A stretch of DNA of 18,528 bases from an uncultured Clostridia bacterium. Lineage in GTDB: Bacteria; Bacillota; Clostridia; TANB77; CAG-465. Below, piece by piece: positions 7,294 through 14,667 of this stretch (the first letter of the stretch is position 1; each line of letters begins with the position of its first letter). The position numbers were made by a program, and so were the translations under genes. The DNA is taken from NCBI GenBank assembly GCA_948562205.1, contig CAOYAN010000011.1:1-18528 (forward strand), written 5' to 3'. Below the pieces are notes generated by a model, which was not told the origin of the DNA, did not search any database, and saw only the letters and a list, made by a program, of their open reading frames with translations.

Positions 7294-7322
7294 TTGTAAA
7301 TCTAAAAATTATATGTTATAAT
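7294..7322 (+). promoter_or_regulatory. Probable promoter of the ClpE-like gene, with overlapping dyad
   Basis: TTGTAA (7294-7299), 17 bases and TATAAT (7317-7322) precede the gene. The -10 element is one arm of a perfect dyad, AATTATA-TGT-TATAATT (7307-7323), that could be an operator. I see no CtsR heptad repeat of the kind that controls clp genes in Bacillus. Confidence 0.6.
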
Positions 7323-7371
7323 TAGTCATTATGTACAAAAAGTACTTAAAAATTAGGAGATGATAAAAAAT

Positions 7372-9696
7372 ATGCTATGTTCTGTATGTAAAAAAAATAT
7401 GGCAGTTGTATTTATTAATAAATTAGATAAAGATGGAAAAGCAACAAATGAGACTACTGGTCTTTGTATTGAATGTGCAAAAAAACAAGGAATAGATCCA
7501 ATATCTAACATTATGAAAGAGATGTCAAATATGAGTGAAGAAGATCTTGAAACTATGTCTGCTCAATTTGATGATATGTTTGGTGGTATGGCAGAACTTG
7601 ATGACTTTGACTCAGATGATGAAAAAGGTGGTATGCCAAACTTCTTTAGTAATCTAATGCCTTTTGGTAAAACTAAAAAGGAAAAAGATAGAAAAGATGA
7701 AAATGATGATGGTAAAACTACTTCTAAGAAAAAATCTAAAAAGAAAAATAAATACCTAGATACATTTGGAGAAAATCTAACTGAGAAAGCAAGACAAAAT
7801 AAACTTGATAAAGTAATTGGTAGAGATATAGAACTTCAAAGAATGATACAAATACTAAATAGAAGAACTAAAAACAATCCTGCATTAATTGGAGAACCTG
7901 GTGTTGGTAAAACAGCAATTGTAAATGCACTAGCAATTGCAATAGCTAGTGGGAATGTTCCAGGTAAATTAGTTAACAAAGAAGTATATTTAATTGATAT
8001 GACTTCCCTTGTAGCAGGTACACAATTTAGAGGTCAATTTGAATCACGTGTAAAAGGAATAATTGATGAGTGCAAATCTTTAGGCAATATTATTCTTGCA
8101 ATAGATGAAGTGCACAACATTGTAGGTGGACTTGAACATGACAATTCTATGAATGCTGCAAACATGTTAAAGCCAGCTCTTGCTAATGGCTCAATTCAAT
8201 TAATTGGTGCTACTACTCTAAAAGAATATAGAAAATATATAGAAAAAGATAGTGCCCTTGAGAGAAGATTTCAACCTGTTATGATAGATGAACCAACACC
8301 TGAAGATTGTTACAATATTTTAAAAGGAATAAAATCATATTATGAAGACTATCATAAAGTAAAAATACCTGATATAGCATTAAAACAAGCAGTATCACTT
8401 TCACAGAAATATATTCATGATAGATTTTTACCAGATAAAGCAATTGATCTTTTAGATGAAGCTTGTGCAAGAGTAAATCTTGAAGACATGAATATTGCAA
8501 AAATGGAAAAATTACAAAAAGAATTAGATGATATGATCGCTAAAGAAAATGAAATTCAAGCAGAACTTGCAAAAACTGATGATGCATCCCCTATAGATGA
8601 AGACGGTGTATCTGCATTTGAAAAAGCTGCTAAAATAAAAGAGACAAAATGTAAATTAAGTCAGGCCTTAGATGAAATTATGAAAAACTACAAACCACAA
8701 GAACTTACATTTGACAATCTTGCTCAAGTAGTAGAGCTTTGGACTAAAATTCCAGTTATGAGAATAAAAACATCTGAAACTGAAAAATTACTTGGACTAA
8801 AAGATAATCTAAAGATTAAAATAATTGGTCAAGATCATGCAATTGAGGCAATTTCTAATGCTATACTTAGAAAAAGAGCAAATATAAGAAATATAGTAAG
8901 ACCTCCATCATTTATATTTGTAGGACCTACTGGTGTTGGTAAAACAGCTCTTGTAAGAGCTCTTGCCTATGAATTATTTGATAATGAAGATGCGGTTATA
9001 AAACTTGATATGTCTGAGTATATGGAGTCTCACAGTACTTCAAAACTTATAGGATCTCCTCCAGGATATGTAGGATATGATGAAGCAGGACAACTAACAG
9101 AAAAAATAAGAAGAAATCCATATAGTATTGTACTATTTGATGAAATAGAAAAAGCTCATCCTAGTGTATATAACATATTACTTCAAATACTAGATGAGGG
9201 TATACTTACTGACTCACAAGGAAAAGCAGTATCCTTTAAACACACTATAATAGTGCTTACTTCTAATCTTGGAACTAACTTTAGAAATGATGGCTATGGA
9301 TTTACAAATAACATACTTGAAAAAGATATGTTAGAAAACAAAACAAGTGGTGCACTAAAAGAATTCTTTAGTCCAGAATTTTTAAATAGAATTGATGATA
9401 TAATTACCTTTAATAAATTAACACCTAAAAACTTAGAAAAAATAGCAGATTTACTACTTAAAGAATTACAAAATGACACAAAGGAGAAAAACATATTATT
9501 TGACTATACTCCAGCAGTTGCAAAATTTATTGTAGAAAAAGGGTATAATGATAAATTTGGTGCAAGACCACTTAAGAGAGCTATTCAAAACTACATTGAA
9601 GATGTACTTGCAGTAGAATTTATAAAAAATAATATAAAAGAAGGTAAAAAATATACTATAGATGTAGTAGATGATAAAATATCAATAAACATATAA
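7372..9696 (+). CDS. clpE: ClpE-like ATP-dependent unfoldase with N-terminal zinc ribbon
   Basis: This is a Hsp100 AAA+ unfoldase that would feed substrates to ClpP under protein-folding stress. The chosen start (774 residues) is the ATG at 7372: the earlier ATG at 7360 overlaps the ribosome site AGGAGATGA and cannot be used. Instead of Clp_N repeats there is a four-cysteine zinc ribbon (C3, C6, C32, C35), the hallmark of ClpE, then an unusually long acidic and lysine-rich linker (about 45-130). The first AAA+ module has Walker A GEPGVGKT (174-181) and Walker B IDE (244-246). A coiled middle region follows around 370-430. The second has Walker A GPTGVGKT (518-525) and Walker B FDE (589-591). 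YGF (642-644) occupies the position of the ClpP-docking tripeptide. It is monocistronic and ends in a terminator. Confidence 0.88.
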   Translation: MLCSVCKKNMAVVFINKLDKDGKATNETTGLCIECAKKQGIDPISNIMKEMSNMSEEDLETMSAQFDDMFGGMAELDDFDSDDEKGGMPNFFSNLMPFGKTKKEKDRKDENDDGKTTSKKKSKKKNKYLDTFGENLTEKARQNKLDKVIGRDIELQRMIQILNRRTKNNPALIGEPGVGKTAIVNALAIAIASGNVPGKLVNKEVYLIDMTSLVAGTQFRGQFESRVKGIIDECKSLGNIILAIDEVHNIVGGLEHDNSMNAANMLKPALANGSIQLIGATTLKEYRKYIEKDSALERRFQPVMIDEPTPEDCYNILKGIKSYYEDYHKVKIPDIALKQAVSLSQKYIHDRFLPDKAIDLLDEACARVNLEDMNIAKMEKLQKELDDMIAKENEIQAELAKTDDASPIDEDGVSAFEKAAKIKETKCKLSQALDEIMKNYKPQELTFDNLAQVVELWTKIPVMRIKTSETEKLLGLKDNLKIKIIGQDHAIEAISNAILRKRANIRNIVRPPSFIFVGPTGVGKTALVRALAYELFDNEDAVIKLDMSEYMESHSTSKLIGSPPGYVGYDEAGQLTEKIRRNPYSIVLFDEIEKAHPSVYNILLQILDEGILTDSQGKAVSFKHTIIVLTSNLGTNFRNDGYGFTNNILEKDMLENKTSGALKEFFSPEFLNRIDDIITFNKLTPKNLEKIADLLLKELQNDTKEKNILFDYTPAVAKFIVEKGYNDKFGARPLKRAIQNYIEDVLAVEFIKNNIKEGKKYTIDVVDDKISINI

Positions 9697-9720
9697 TTAG
9701 TAAGTAAATGAGTATATAAG

Positions 9721-9761
9721 AAAAAATGTTGACTTTGCGTAAAGCAATTCAACATTTTTTT
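9721..9761. terminator. Bidirectional terminator between the ClpE-like gene and the unknown operon
   Basis: AAAAAATGTTGA (9721-9732) pairs with TCAACATTTTTT (9749-9760), a 12-bp stem with T-runs in both directions. It lies 24 bases past the rightward gene and 37 bases past the stop of the leftward operon, so it probably ends both transcripts. Confidence 0.85.
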
Positions 9762-9797
9762 ATTATATTTTACAATATATTATTTTAGACAAAATCT

Positions 9798-12101
9798 TTA
9801 TCTTATCTCATCTTCTATTTTTCTTTCCTTTAATATTCCCTTAATGAGTTCTACAGTCTCATCAGGAGTATTACTTGGTAACTGTACACAATCTCCTGCT
9901 TTAGTAACAGTTAAATGTCCTCTTGCTCCAGGTACGCCAAATAGCCATTTAGAAAGATTATTTATAGGAATTTTTTTTCCATCTTTACTTACTCCTTCTA
10001 AATCAGTTTTTACCATTGTCGAAAAACATCTACCATCTTTTTGAATTTTTTCTTTTATAGAAGCCCTATTATCTTTAGCTTTATTTATAGATATTCTTTT
10101 CAAATCTCTATCTCTAAGCCAAAAATACTTAGGAGCAGGATATATATTAGAATTTTCTAATTTTTCTTTTAATTTTTCTTTATTTTCTTTTGGTATACAA
10201 CTTTCAATAATATCAAATGATTTATCAGTATTCATACCATTGTTTAAACATTTCATATATATTGAAGTAAACTCGTCTTCTGTAATACCCATATAACGAA
10301 TTTCTCTTATTACTTTTTTAATTTTATCATCTAAATTATAATCATCATGTTCAATTATTTCTTCATTATCTAAATTTTGTATTACTATTTTTTTTGTCAT
10401 ATTTTTATCATCTTTAGGTAATTTTGAAAAAAGTTCATAAGTATCATAATAATCAGATATTAATTCAAATATTTCCTCTTTATAATCGTAATCTTTATTT
10501 CGTTTCATTCCACTATTTTTAGAAAGACCTTTTAATATATCCTTATATTTTTTACCAATTTCATTCTCGTCGATATTTTTTAATAACTTTAAATACTTAA
10601 AACTTTTTTTCCTCATAATAGCATTTTGTATATCATCTATTTTTATTCCAGAAAAACCAATTTTTTCAAATTCTATTATATCTTCAAAACCAGGTGGACT
10701 TATACTAAAGTCATTGTCTCTTAAACTCTGTAATATATCATCATCACTAATTCCGTTTTGTATTGCAACTTTAAGTACTCCATTCAGTTGTCTAAAACCT
10801 TTTTGAGTTTTATCTCTACCAAAAATTTCCAAAAGTTTTCTTGCATAATTTTCATCATCCCTTGGAAAATCATAAGACAATACTTCATATGTTCCAATAT
10901 TATCAATATTGAGTATTAAATCTTGAATTTCACTCTTCGACATAACTTCTTCTGGTATACTATCTACGAATTCTTTTGATTTCATAACAAAAAAACATTC
11001 ATGTGCTGTATTTATAACAGGTATTATTTTTTTTAGTGCCTCTTTATCATTTAAGAAACCTTTTAAATATTCTAAATATCCATTTTTTAATTCATCTTCT
11101 GATGGTCCAGGATAAGTTCCCAAAATAGAGGATTTTTGAATAACATTTTGTAAAACCTTATCTAAGTCACTTGGTAGTAAATCGTTTGGCATAATTTTTT
11201 TTATATCAAATTCAGGATTATACTTTCTTAAAATATCTAATGGAAGTTTCTGTTGCGTGAAATGAGATATTAATTCTTTATCATTTTCAAACAATTGCTC
11301 TAATATACTATGTGATATTTCCATACCATTTAGGTTTTTGTACTTTAAAATCGTATTCTTAACATCCTCAATAGATATTAAATTCTCTTTTAAAGCACTT
11401 TCTAAATTAGAAATACTAGGTGTTTCTACCGAAATACTATCTAAAAAAGAGTTTACTGTTTCATCTTCCTTAATTTCATCTAATCCTAATATAATGTCAT
11501 AATCTTTTTCTATTTTATGTCCCATTAAATATAATATATAATCTTCTTTTGAAAAAGCACTATTTATTTGTTTATTCAAATCATCCATTGATTCAGTTCT
11601 TATTCTTTCATAAGATGTCCATACATAATTATCAGGTTTAGTATAATCTTCATTATCTTTACTACTAATTGATGAATTATATGAAAATTGTGTTTCTTTA
11701 TCTTTTATATAATTTGATCTTGCATTAATTTTAACATAATAATCTTTTATACTATTTGGCTTTTCCTGTAAGTCAGTTGAAAATTCATTAATATTATATT
11801 GAAACATAAGTTCTTTAACCATCTCTTTCAAATCATATTCTGAAATATCTGGTTTTTTAAATCCATCACCATATTGATCTTGATCTTTTATGACTCTTGA
11901 AGAATAATCATAAGTATATGTTCCATCTTCATTTCTAATTTCGTTTTCTACTATTCCATATAACTTACAATTAACACAATAAGAAAAACCTCTCCTCATT
12001 CCATCATTACTTTCTCCAGTAGAATCAGTATAAGAATACTCTCTTAATAATCTTTCTCCAATAAGAGAATCGTCTATTTTTTTTGATGTTGTAAATTTCA
12101 T
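9798..12101 (-). CDS. Unrecognised 767-residue protein, third gene of the unknown operon
   Basis: I do not recognise this protein. It has no signal peptide or membrane segment, so it should be cytoplasmic. A CxxC pair (C42, C45) near the N-terminus could bind metal. The middle (about 220-680) is almost all amphipathic helix, with recurring short turns such as NGISDDDI and MGITEDEF that suggest a helical-repeat scaffold. The C-terminus is different: WLRDRDLKRISINKAKDN, then a Gly-rich patch WLFGVPGARGHLTVTKAGD at about 725-745, which looks like a compact beta-rich or nucleic-acid-binding end. It starts four bases after the coiled-coil gene stop, with its ribosome site AAAGGAGAT inside that gene's last codons, so the two are translationally coupled. 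Composition is like the host. Confidence 0.75.
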   Translation of the reverse strand: MKFTTSKKIDDSLIGERLLREYSYTDSTGESNDGMRRGFSYCVNCKLYGIVENEIRNEDGTYTYDYSSRVIKDQDQYGDGFKKPDISEYDLKEMVKELMFQYNINEFSTDLQEKPNSIKDYYVKINARSNYIKDKETQFSYNSSISSKDNEDYTKPDNYVWTSYERIRTESMDDLNKQINSAFSKEDYILYLMGHKIEKDYDIILGLDEIKEDETVNSFLDSISVETPSISNLESALKENLISIEDVKNTILKYKNLNGMEISHSILEQLFENDKELISHFTQQKLPLDILRKYNPEFDIKKIMPNDLLPSDLDKVLQNVIQKSSILGTYPGPSEDELKNGYLEYLKGFLNDKEALKKIIPVINTAHECFFVMKSKEFVDSIPEEVMSKSEIQDLILNIDNIGTYEVLSYDFPRDDENYARKLLEIFGRDKTQKGFRQLNGVLKVAIQNGISDDDILQSLRDNDFSISPPGFEDIIEFEKIGFSGIKIDDIQNAIMRKKSFKYLKLLKNIDENEIGKKYKDILKGLSKNSGMKRNKDYDYKEEIFELISDYYDTYELFSKLPKDDKNMTKKIVIQNLDNEEIIEHDDYNLDDKIKKVIREIRYMGITEDEFTSIYMKCLNNGMNTDKSFDIIESCIPKENKEKLKEKLENSNIYPAPKYFWLRDRDLKRISINKAKDNRASIKEKIQKDGRCFSTMVKTDLEGVSKDGKKIPINNLSKWLFGVPGARGHLTVTKAGDCVQLPSNTPDETVELIKGILKERKIEDEIR

Positions 12102-12104
12102 AAA

Positions 12105-12917
12105 CTATTTATCTCCTTTTGTATCTGCAATTAAAACTTGCTTTTTTTCTTTTATAAATAATTCTTTTAATCTTTCAGAAAATGTTTTTGGTCTTTGTAA
12201 AAATTCTACTCTTTCTAATGAAATTTTTAATTTATTTGAAAGATCTCTAATTTTTTCGTTATATTCTTCTATCATAACACTTAATTTTTTATTTTCTTCT
12301 AATAGTCTTTCTTTATCATTATTTAATAATCGATAATCTTGATATAGAGGTGTAGATGATATCATATTATAAGATGTCATATCTTTATTAAACATTTCAA
12401 TATCTCTTTTTCTTAATTCACTTATATTAGTATTTTTTTCATTTATATCATCAGCATATAATTGTGATATTTCATCATATTCATTAAAATCTATATCATT
12501 AATATCAATCAAATTTTTATATATTTCATTAGCTATATTAAAGTCATAATATAATTCTTTGTTCTCACCCTCTGGTAAAATACTTAAAGGAGCAAGTATT
12601 GTTTTTCCACCAAATACATCTAAACTAAAAATCTCATATTTTTTAACTGGCAAATTCAAAAGACTATGTAAACTGTCAACATTAGATAATAATTTTTCAT
12701 ATTCAATTCTAAAATACTTTAAAGCCTCTTTTTCAAGTATATCTATATCCTTTTTCTTCACATTATTAATTTCTTCACTGCTCATTTTCTCCTTATTTTT
12801 TAGCATATATTCTGCCATTTTTTCACTAAAAAATTCGCCATTTTCTCTTTCTACAATCTCATCTTCAATAATTAGAAATCTATTTTCAAATATATCTGAT
12901 GCTTTTAATTTTCTCAT
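12105..12917 (-). CDS. Unrecognised coiled-coil protein, second gene of the unknown operon
   Basis: This 270-residue protein has no family I recognise. It is soluble and highly charged. The N-terminal 60 residues are Glu/Lys-rich helices. A more structured patch follows at ~90-125 (LPVKKYEIFSLDVFGGKTI, then LAPLSILPEG). Residues ~195-240 form a likely coiled coil (LLNNDKERLLEENKKLSVMI, then EKIRDLSNKLKISLERVEFL), followed by a basic tail, ERLKELFIKEKKQ. The start has AGAGGGG eight bases upstream. It sits 14 bases after the DHH-like gene and three before the 767-residue gene, so all three are one operon; a linker or adaptor role between the two partners is an inference. Confidence 0.75.
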   Translation of the reverse strand: MRKLKASDIFENRFLIIEDEIVERENGEFFSEKMAEYMLKNKEKMSSEEINNVKKKDIDILEKEALKYFRIEYEKLLSNVDSLHSLLNLPVKKYEIFSLDVFGGKTILAPLSILPEGENKELYYDFNIANEIYKNLIDINDIDFNEYDEISQLYADDINEKNTNISELRKRDIEMFNKDMTSYNMISSTPLYQDYRLLNNDKERLLEENKKLSVMIEEYNEKIRDLSNKLKISLERVEFLQRPKTFSERLKELFIKEKKQVLIADTKGDK

Positions 12918-12931
12918 AATACATTCCCCTC

Positions 12932-13882
12932 TTACTCAATTACTTCTTCATCTGGCGCAAAATATAATACTTCTTCTTTTCCTTCTATTTCATTATATCT
13001 TTCATTAACTAATTCTGCTAATTTTTGTAAATCTTTTTCAGTCATTTCTTGTCCTCTAGGACTTCCAGCTATACCTCTATGTCCACCTGCTTCATCTCCC
13101 CATAGTTCTTGAACTAAATCTTTTGCAGATAATTTTTCTCCATGATCTTCCATTGCAACAGTAACAGACTTAAATTTACCATTTCTAGTAACAGTACTAG
13201 GTATTACTTTTCCTTGTTTTTCTGAATAATATGCTGCAGAACAGAAAACTCCATTTGGTGAATTAAATACTCTAACATTTTCATTTTCATATACTAAACA
13301 TGCTTCAATTTTTTCTTTTGTCTCCTTATCCCATTTTTTACCTTGTTCAATTAACTCTCTATCACCATCTATAACCTTATCAACAATATCTAAATGTTCA
13401 TTTACTAAATTAGTTACATCAGTTATCTCTGTAAATCTAGGACTCCTATGCTCTGCTTGATATGCTTGATACGCAACATATTTTTCAGCAACTTTTTCAT
13501 CCACTTTATATAAATTTTGTGGTCCATTTAAATCTATGAATTCTGCAACCTTCCAAAATGCTGGATCTTCTTTCTTCCTTCCCATTAATGCTGCTATTCC
13601 TCCTAAAGTGTCTAAATCAATATGACTAATTAGTATACTACTATTGTCTTCTAAAGGAACAACCTCATTATTATTACAAGGTGATGGACAATTTTCATAT
13701 TCTTTTGTGTGATGTGCAAGAGTAGCTATTCTTCCCTTTATGACCTTATCACCATATTCTGCTTCAACTGTAGCATCTGCACTAATGCCATGTTCTTCTA
13801 ATTCCTCCTTACTCATATAACCTGGAACTACAAAAACTTTAATGTTCTTTGGTTTCATCTCGTTTTCTTCAATTTCTTTCAT
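12932..13882 (-). CDS. DHH/DHHA1-like predicted phosphoesterase, first gene of the unknown operon
   Basis: This 316-residue protein carries the marks of a metal-dependent DHH-superfamily phosphoesterase (RecJ, nanoRNases and cyclic-dinucleotide hydrolases). SHIDLDTLGG (H87, D89, D91) matches the HxDxDxxG metal motif, D117 in EFIDLNG can be the second-motif aspartate, and near the C-terminus EAGGHRGIAG (G266-H268) matches the DHHA1 GGH motif that binds substrate phosphate. A His pair, LAHH (H57-H58), with CPSPC (C65, C69), lies before the first motif rather than after it, so the usual DHH triad is missing from its normal place. The start at 13880-13882 has AAGGGGGAAAG. It leads a three-gene operon under two palindromic sites. 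The assignment rests on motifs only; the substrate is unknown. Confidence 0.65.
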   Translation of the reverse strand: MKEIEENEMKPKNIKVFVVPGYMSKEELEEHGISADATVEAEYGDKVIKGRIATLAHHTKEYENCPSPCNNNEVVPLEDNSSILISHIDLDTLGGIAALMGRKKEDPAFWKVAEFIDLNGPQNLYKVDEKVAEKYVAYQAYQAEHRSPRFTEITDVTNLVNEHLDIVDKVIDGDRELIEQGKKWDKETKEKIEACLVYENENVRVFNSPNGVFCSAAYYSEKQGKVIPSTVTRNGKFKSVTVAMEDHGEKLSAKDLVQELWGDEAGGHRGIAGSPRGQEMTEKDLQKLAELVNERYNEIEGKEEVLYFAPDEEVIE

Positions 13883-13911
13883 ACTTTCCCCCTTATAAAT
13901 TTATTATATAT

Positions 13912-13971
13912 AAAATGATATATCACTTTTAAAATTATATCAATACTTTTTATCAAAAAATGATATATCAC
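13912..13971. repeat. Two identical palindromic sites flanking the operon promoter
   Basis: The 15-base sequence AAAATGATATATCAC occurs at 13912-13926 and 13957-13971, 45 bases apart. Its core TGATATATCA is a perfect palindrome. One copy overlaps the -35 region and the other the predicted transcript start, a typical arrangement for a repressor that bridges or blocks a promoter. No HTH regulator is encoded next to it. Confidence 0.6.
13934..13943 (-). promoter_or_regulatory. Extended -10 promoter of the three-gene unknown operon
   Basis: On the minus strand TTGATATAAT gives an extended -10 (TGA-TATAAT; TATAAT at 13934-13939) about 50 bases before the start codon. No good -35 is present at 16-18 bases, where a palindromic site lies instead. 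Confidence 0.5.
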
Positions 13972-13979
13972 ATAAAGAT

Positions 13980-14008
13980 AAAATGGTAACACAAAAAATT
14001 ACCATTTT
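13980..14008 (-). terminator. Terminator after the BofC-like gene
   Basis: A 10-bp stem (13980-13989 with 13999-14008, AAAATGGTAA type) has a nine-base loop and begins 11 bases beyond the BofC-like stop. Its T-run on the minus strand is short, so read-through into the next operon is possible. Confidence 0.6.
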
Positions 14009-14019
14009 TAAATATAATT

Positions 14020-14616
14020 CTAACTTTCTAAATCCTCTATAAAAAGGTTTAATTCCTGGTATGAATTAAGTAATACTCCCTCTTCTAACTCAGCTTTTAC
14101 ATCTTCTCTAATTAGCTTATCTTGTGTATCAATCTTTCTATATAGTTCATTACTTTTCTCATCTATAACCCTATATATTTTTATAACATTATCCTCTAAT
14201 ATAGCCTTAAAATGATTTGGACAATTAGTCGAAATATTTCTAGAATATACAAGTCTTTCATTACTTTCTTCTTTTATTTTGTAAACTTTACCATCAGCCT
14301 CTTGTGTCTTCTCTTCCCTTTGTTTTAATTCCTCTAAAGTAGTATCATAAATTGTTTCTTTTTTTGTTATAGTCTCATTACAAAGAGTATATTTATCTTC
14401 ATACACAAGTTCAATATCATATTTTTTAGATAAAGTTTGAACTGTATTTTCATCATCTCTGTAAATATCTACACTATCCTCTACTTTATTTTCTACTTCT
14501 AAAGCAGACGATTTACTACCTATCTTACTTACTTTAAATCCTATAAATATTCCAACTCCAAAAAGTAAAACTATTAACACACCAAAAAGTATTTTATATT
14601 TTGTATCTATTCCCAT
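14020..14616 (-). CDS. Membrane-anchored BofC-like protein
   Basis: BofC acts outside the forespore membrane in Bacillus, restraining the protease checkpoint that activates sigma-K. This 198-residue protein has a single N-terminal membrane segment (about 8-28) and an extracytoplasmic part. Its C-terminal 60 residues follow the BofC C-terminal pattern: ILEDNVIKIYRVIDEKSNEL, then DTQDKLIREDVKAELEEGVL, ending SYQELNLFIEDLES. The preceding stretch YDIELVYEDKYTLCNETI also fits. The cysteines C79 and C132 could form a disulfide. I start at the ATG at 14614-14616 because AGGTGA lies 5 bases upstream; the in-frame GTG three codons earlier is part of that site. It follows comEC with only ~50 bases between and no terminator, so probably one transcript. 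Confidence 0.68.
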   Translation of the reverse strand: MGIDTKYKILFGVLIVLLFGVGIFIGFKVSKIGSKSSALEVENKVEDSVDIYRDDENTVQTLSKKYDIELVYEDKYTLCNETITKKETIYDTTLEELKQREEKTQEADGKVYKIKEESNERLVYSRNISTNCPNHFKAILEDNVIKIYRVIDEKSNELYRKIDTQDKLIREDVKAELEEGVLLNSYQELNLFIEDLES

Positions 14617-14667
14617 AAAAATCACCTATTAATAGTATTTTTTACATATTTTTAATTATTATACATA

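Noticed and set aside
12559..13008. A 149-codon plus-strand frame rich in Phe, Ser and Leu across the coiled-coil and DHH-like genes.
   Set aside because: It is the reverse complement of Lys/Glu-rich coding sequence and spans an operon junction.
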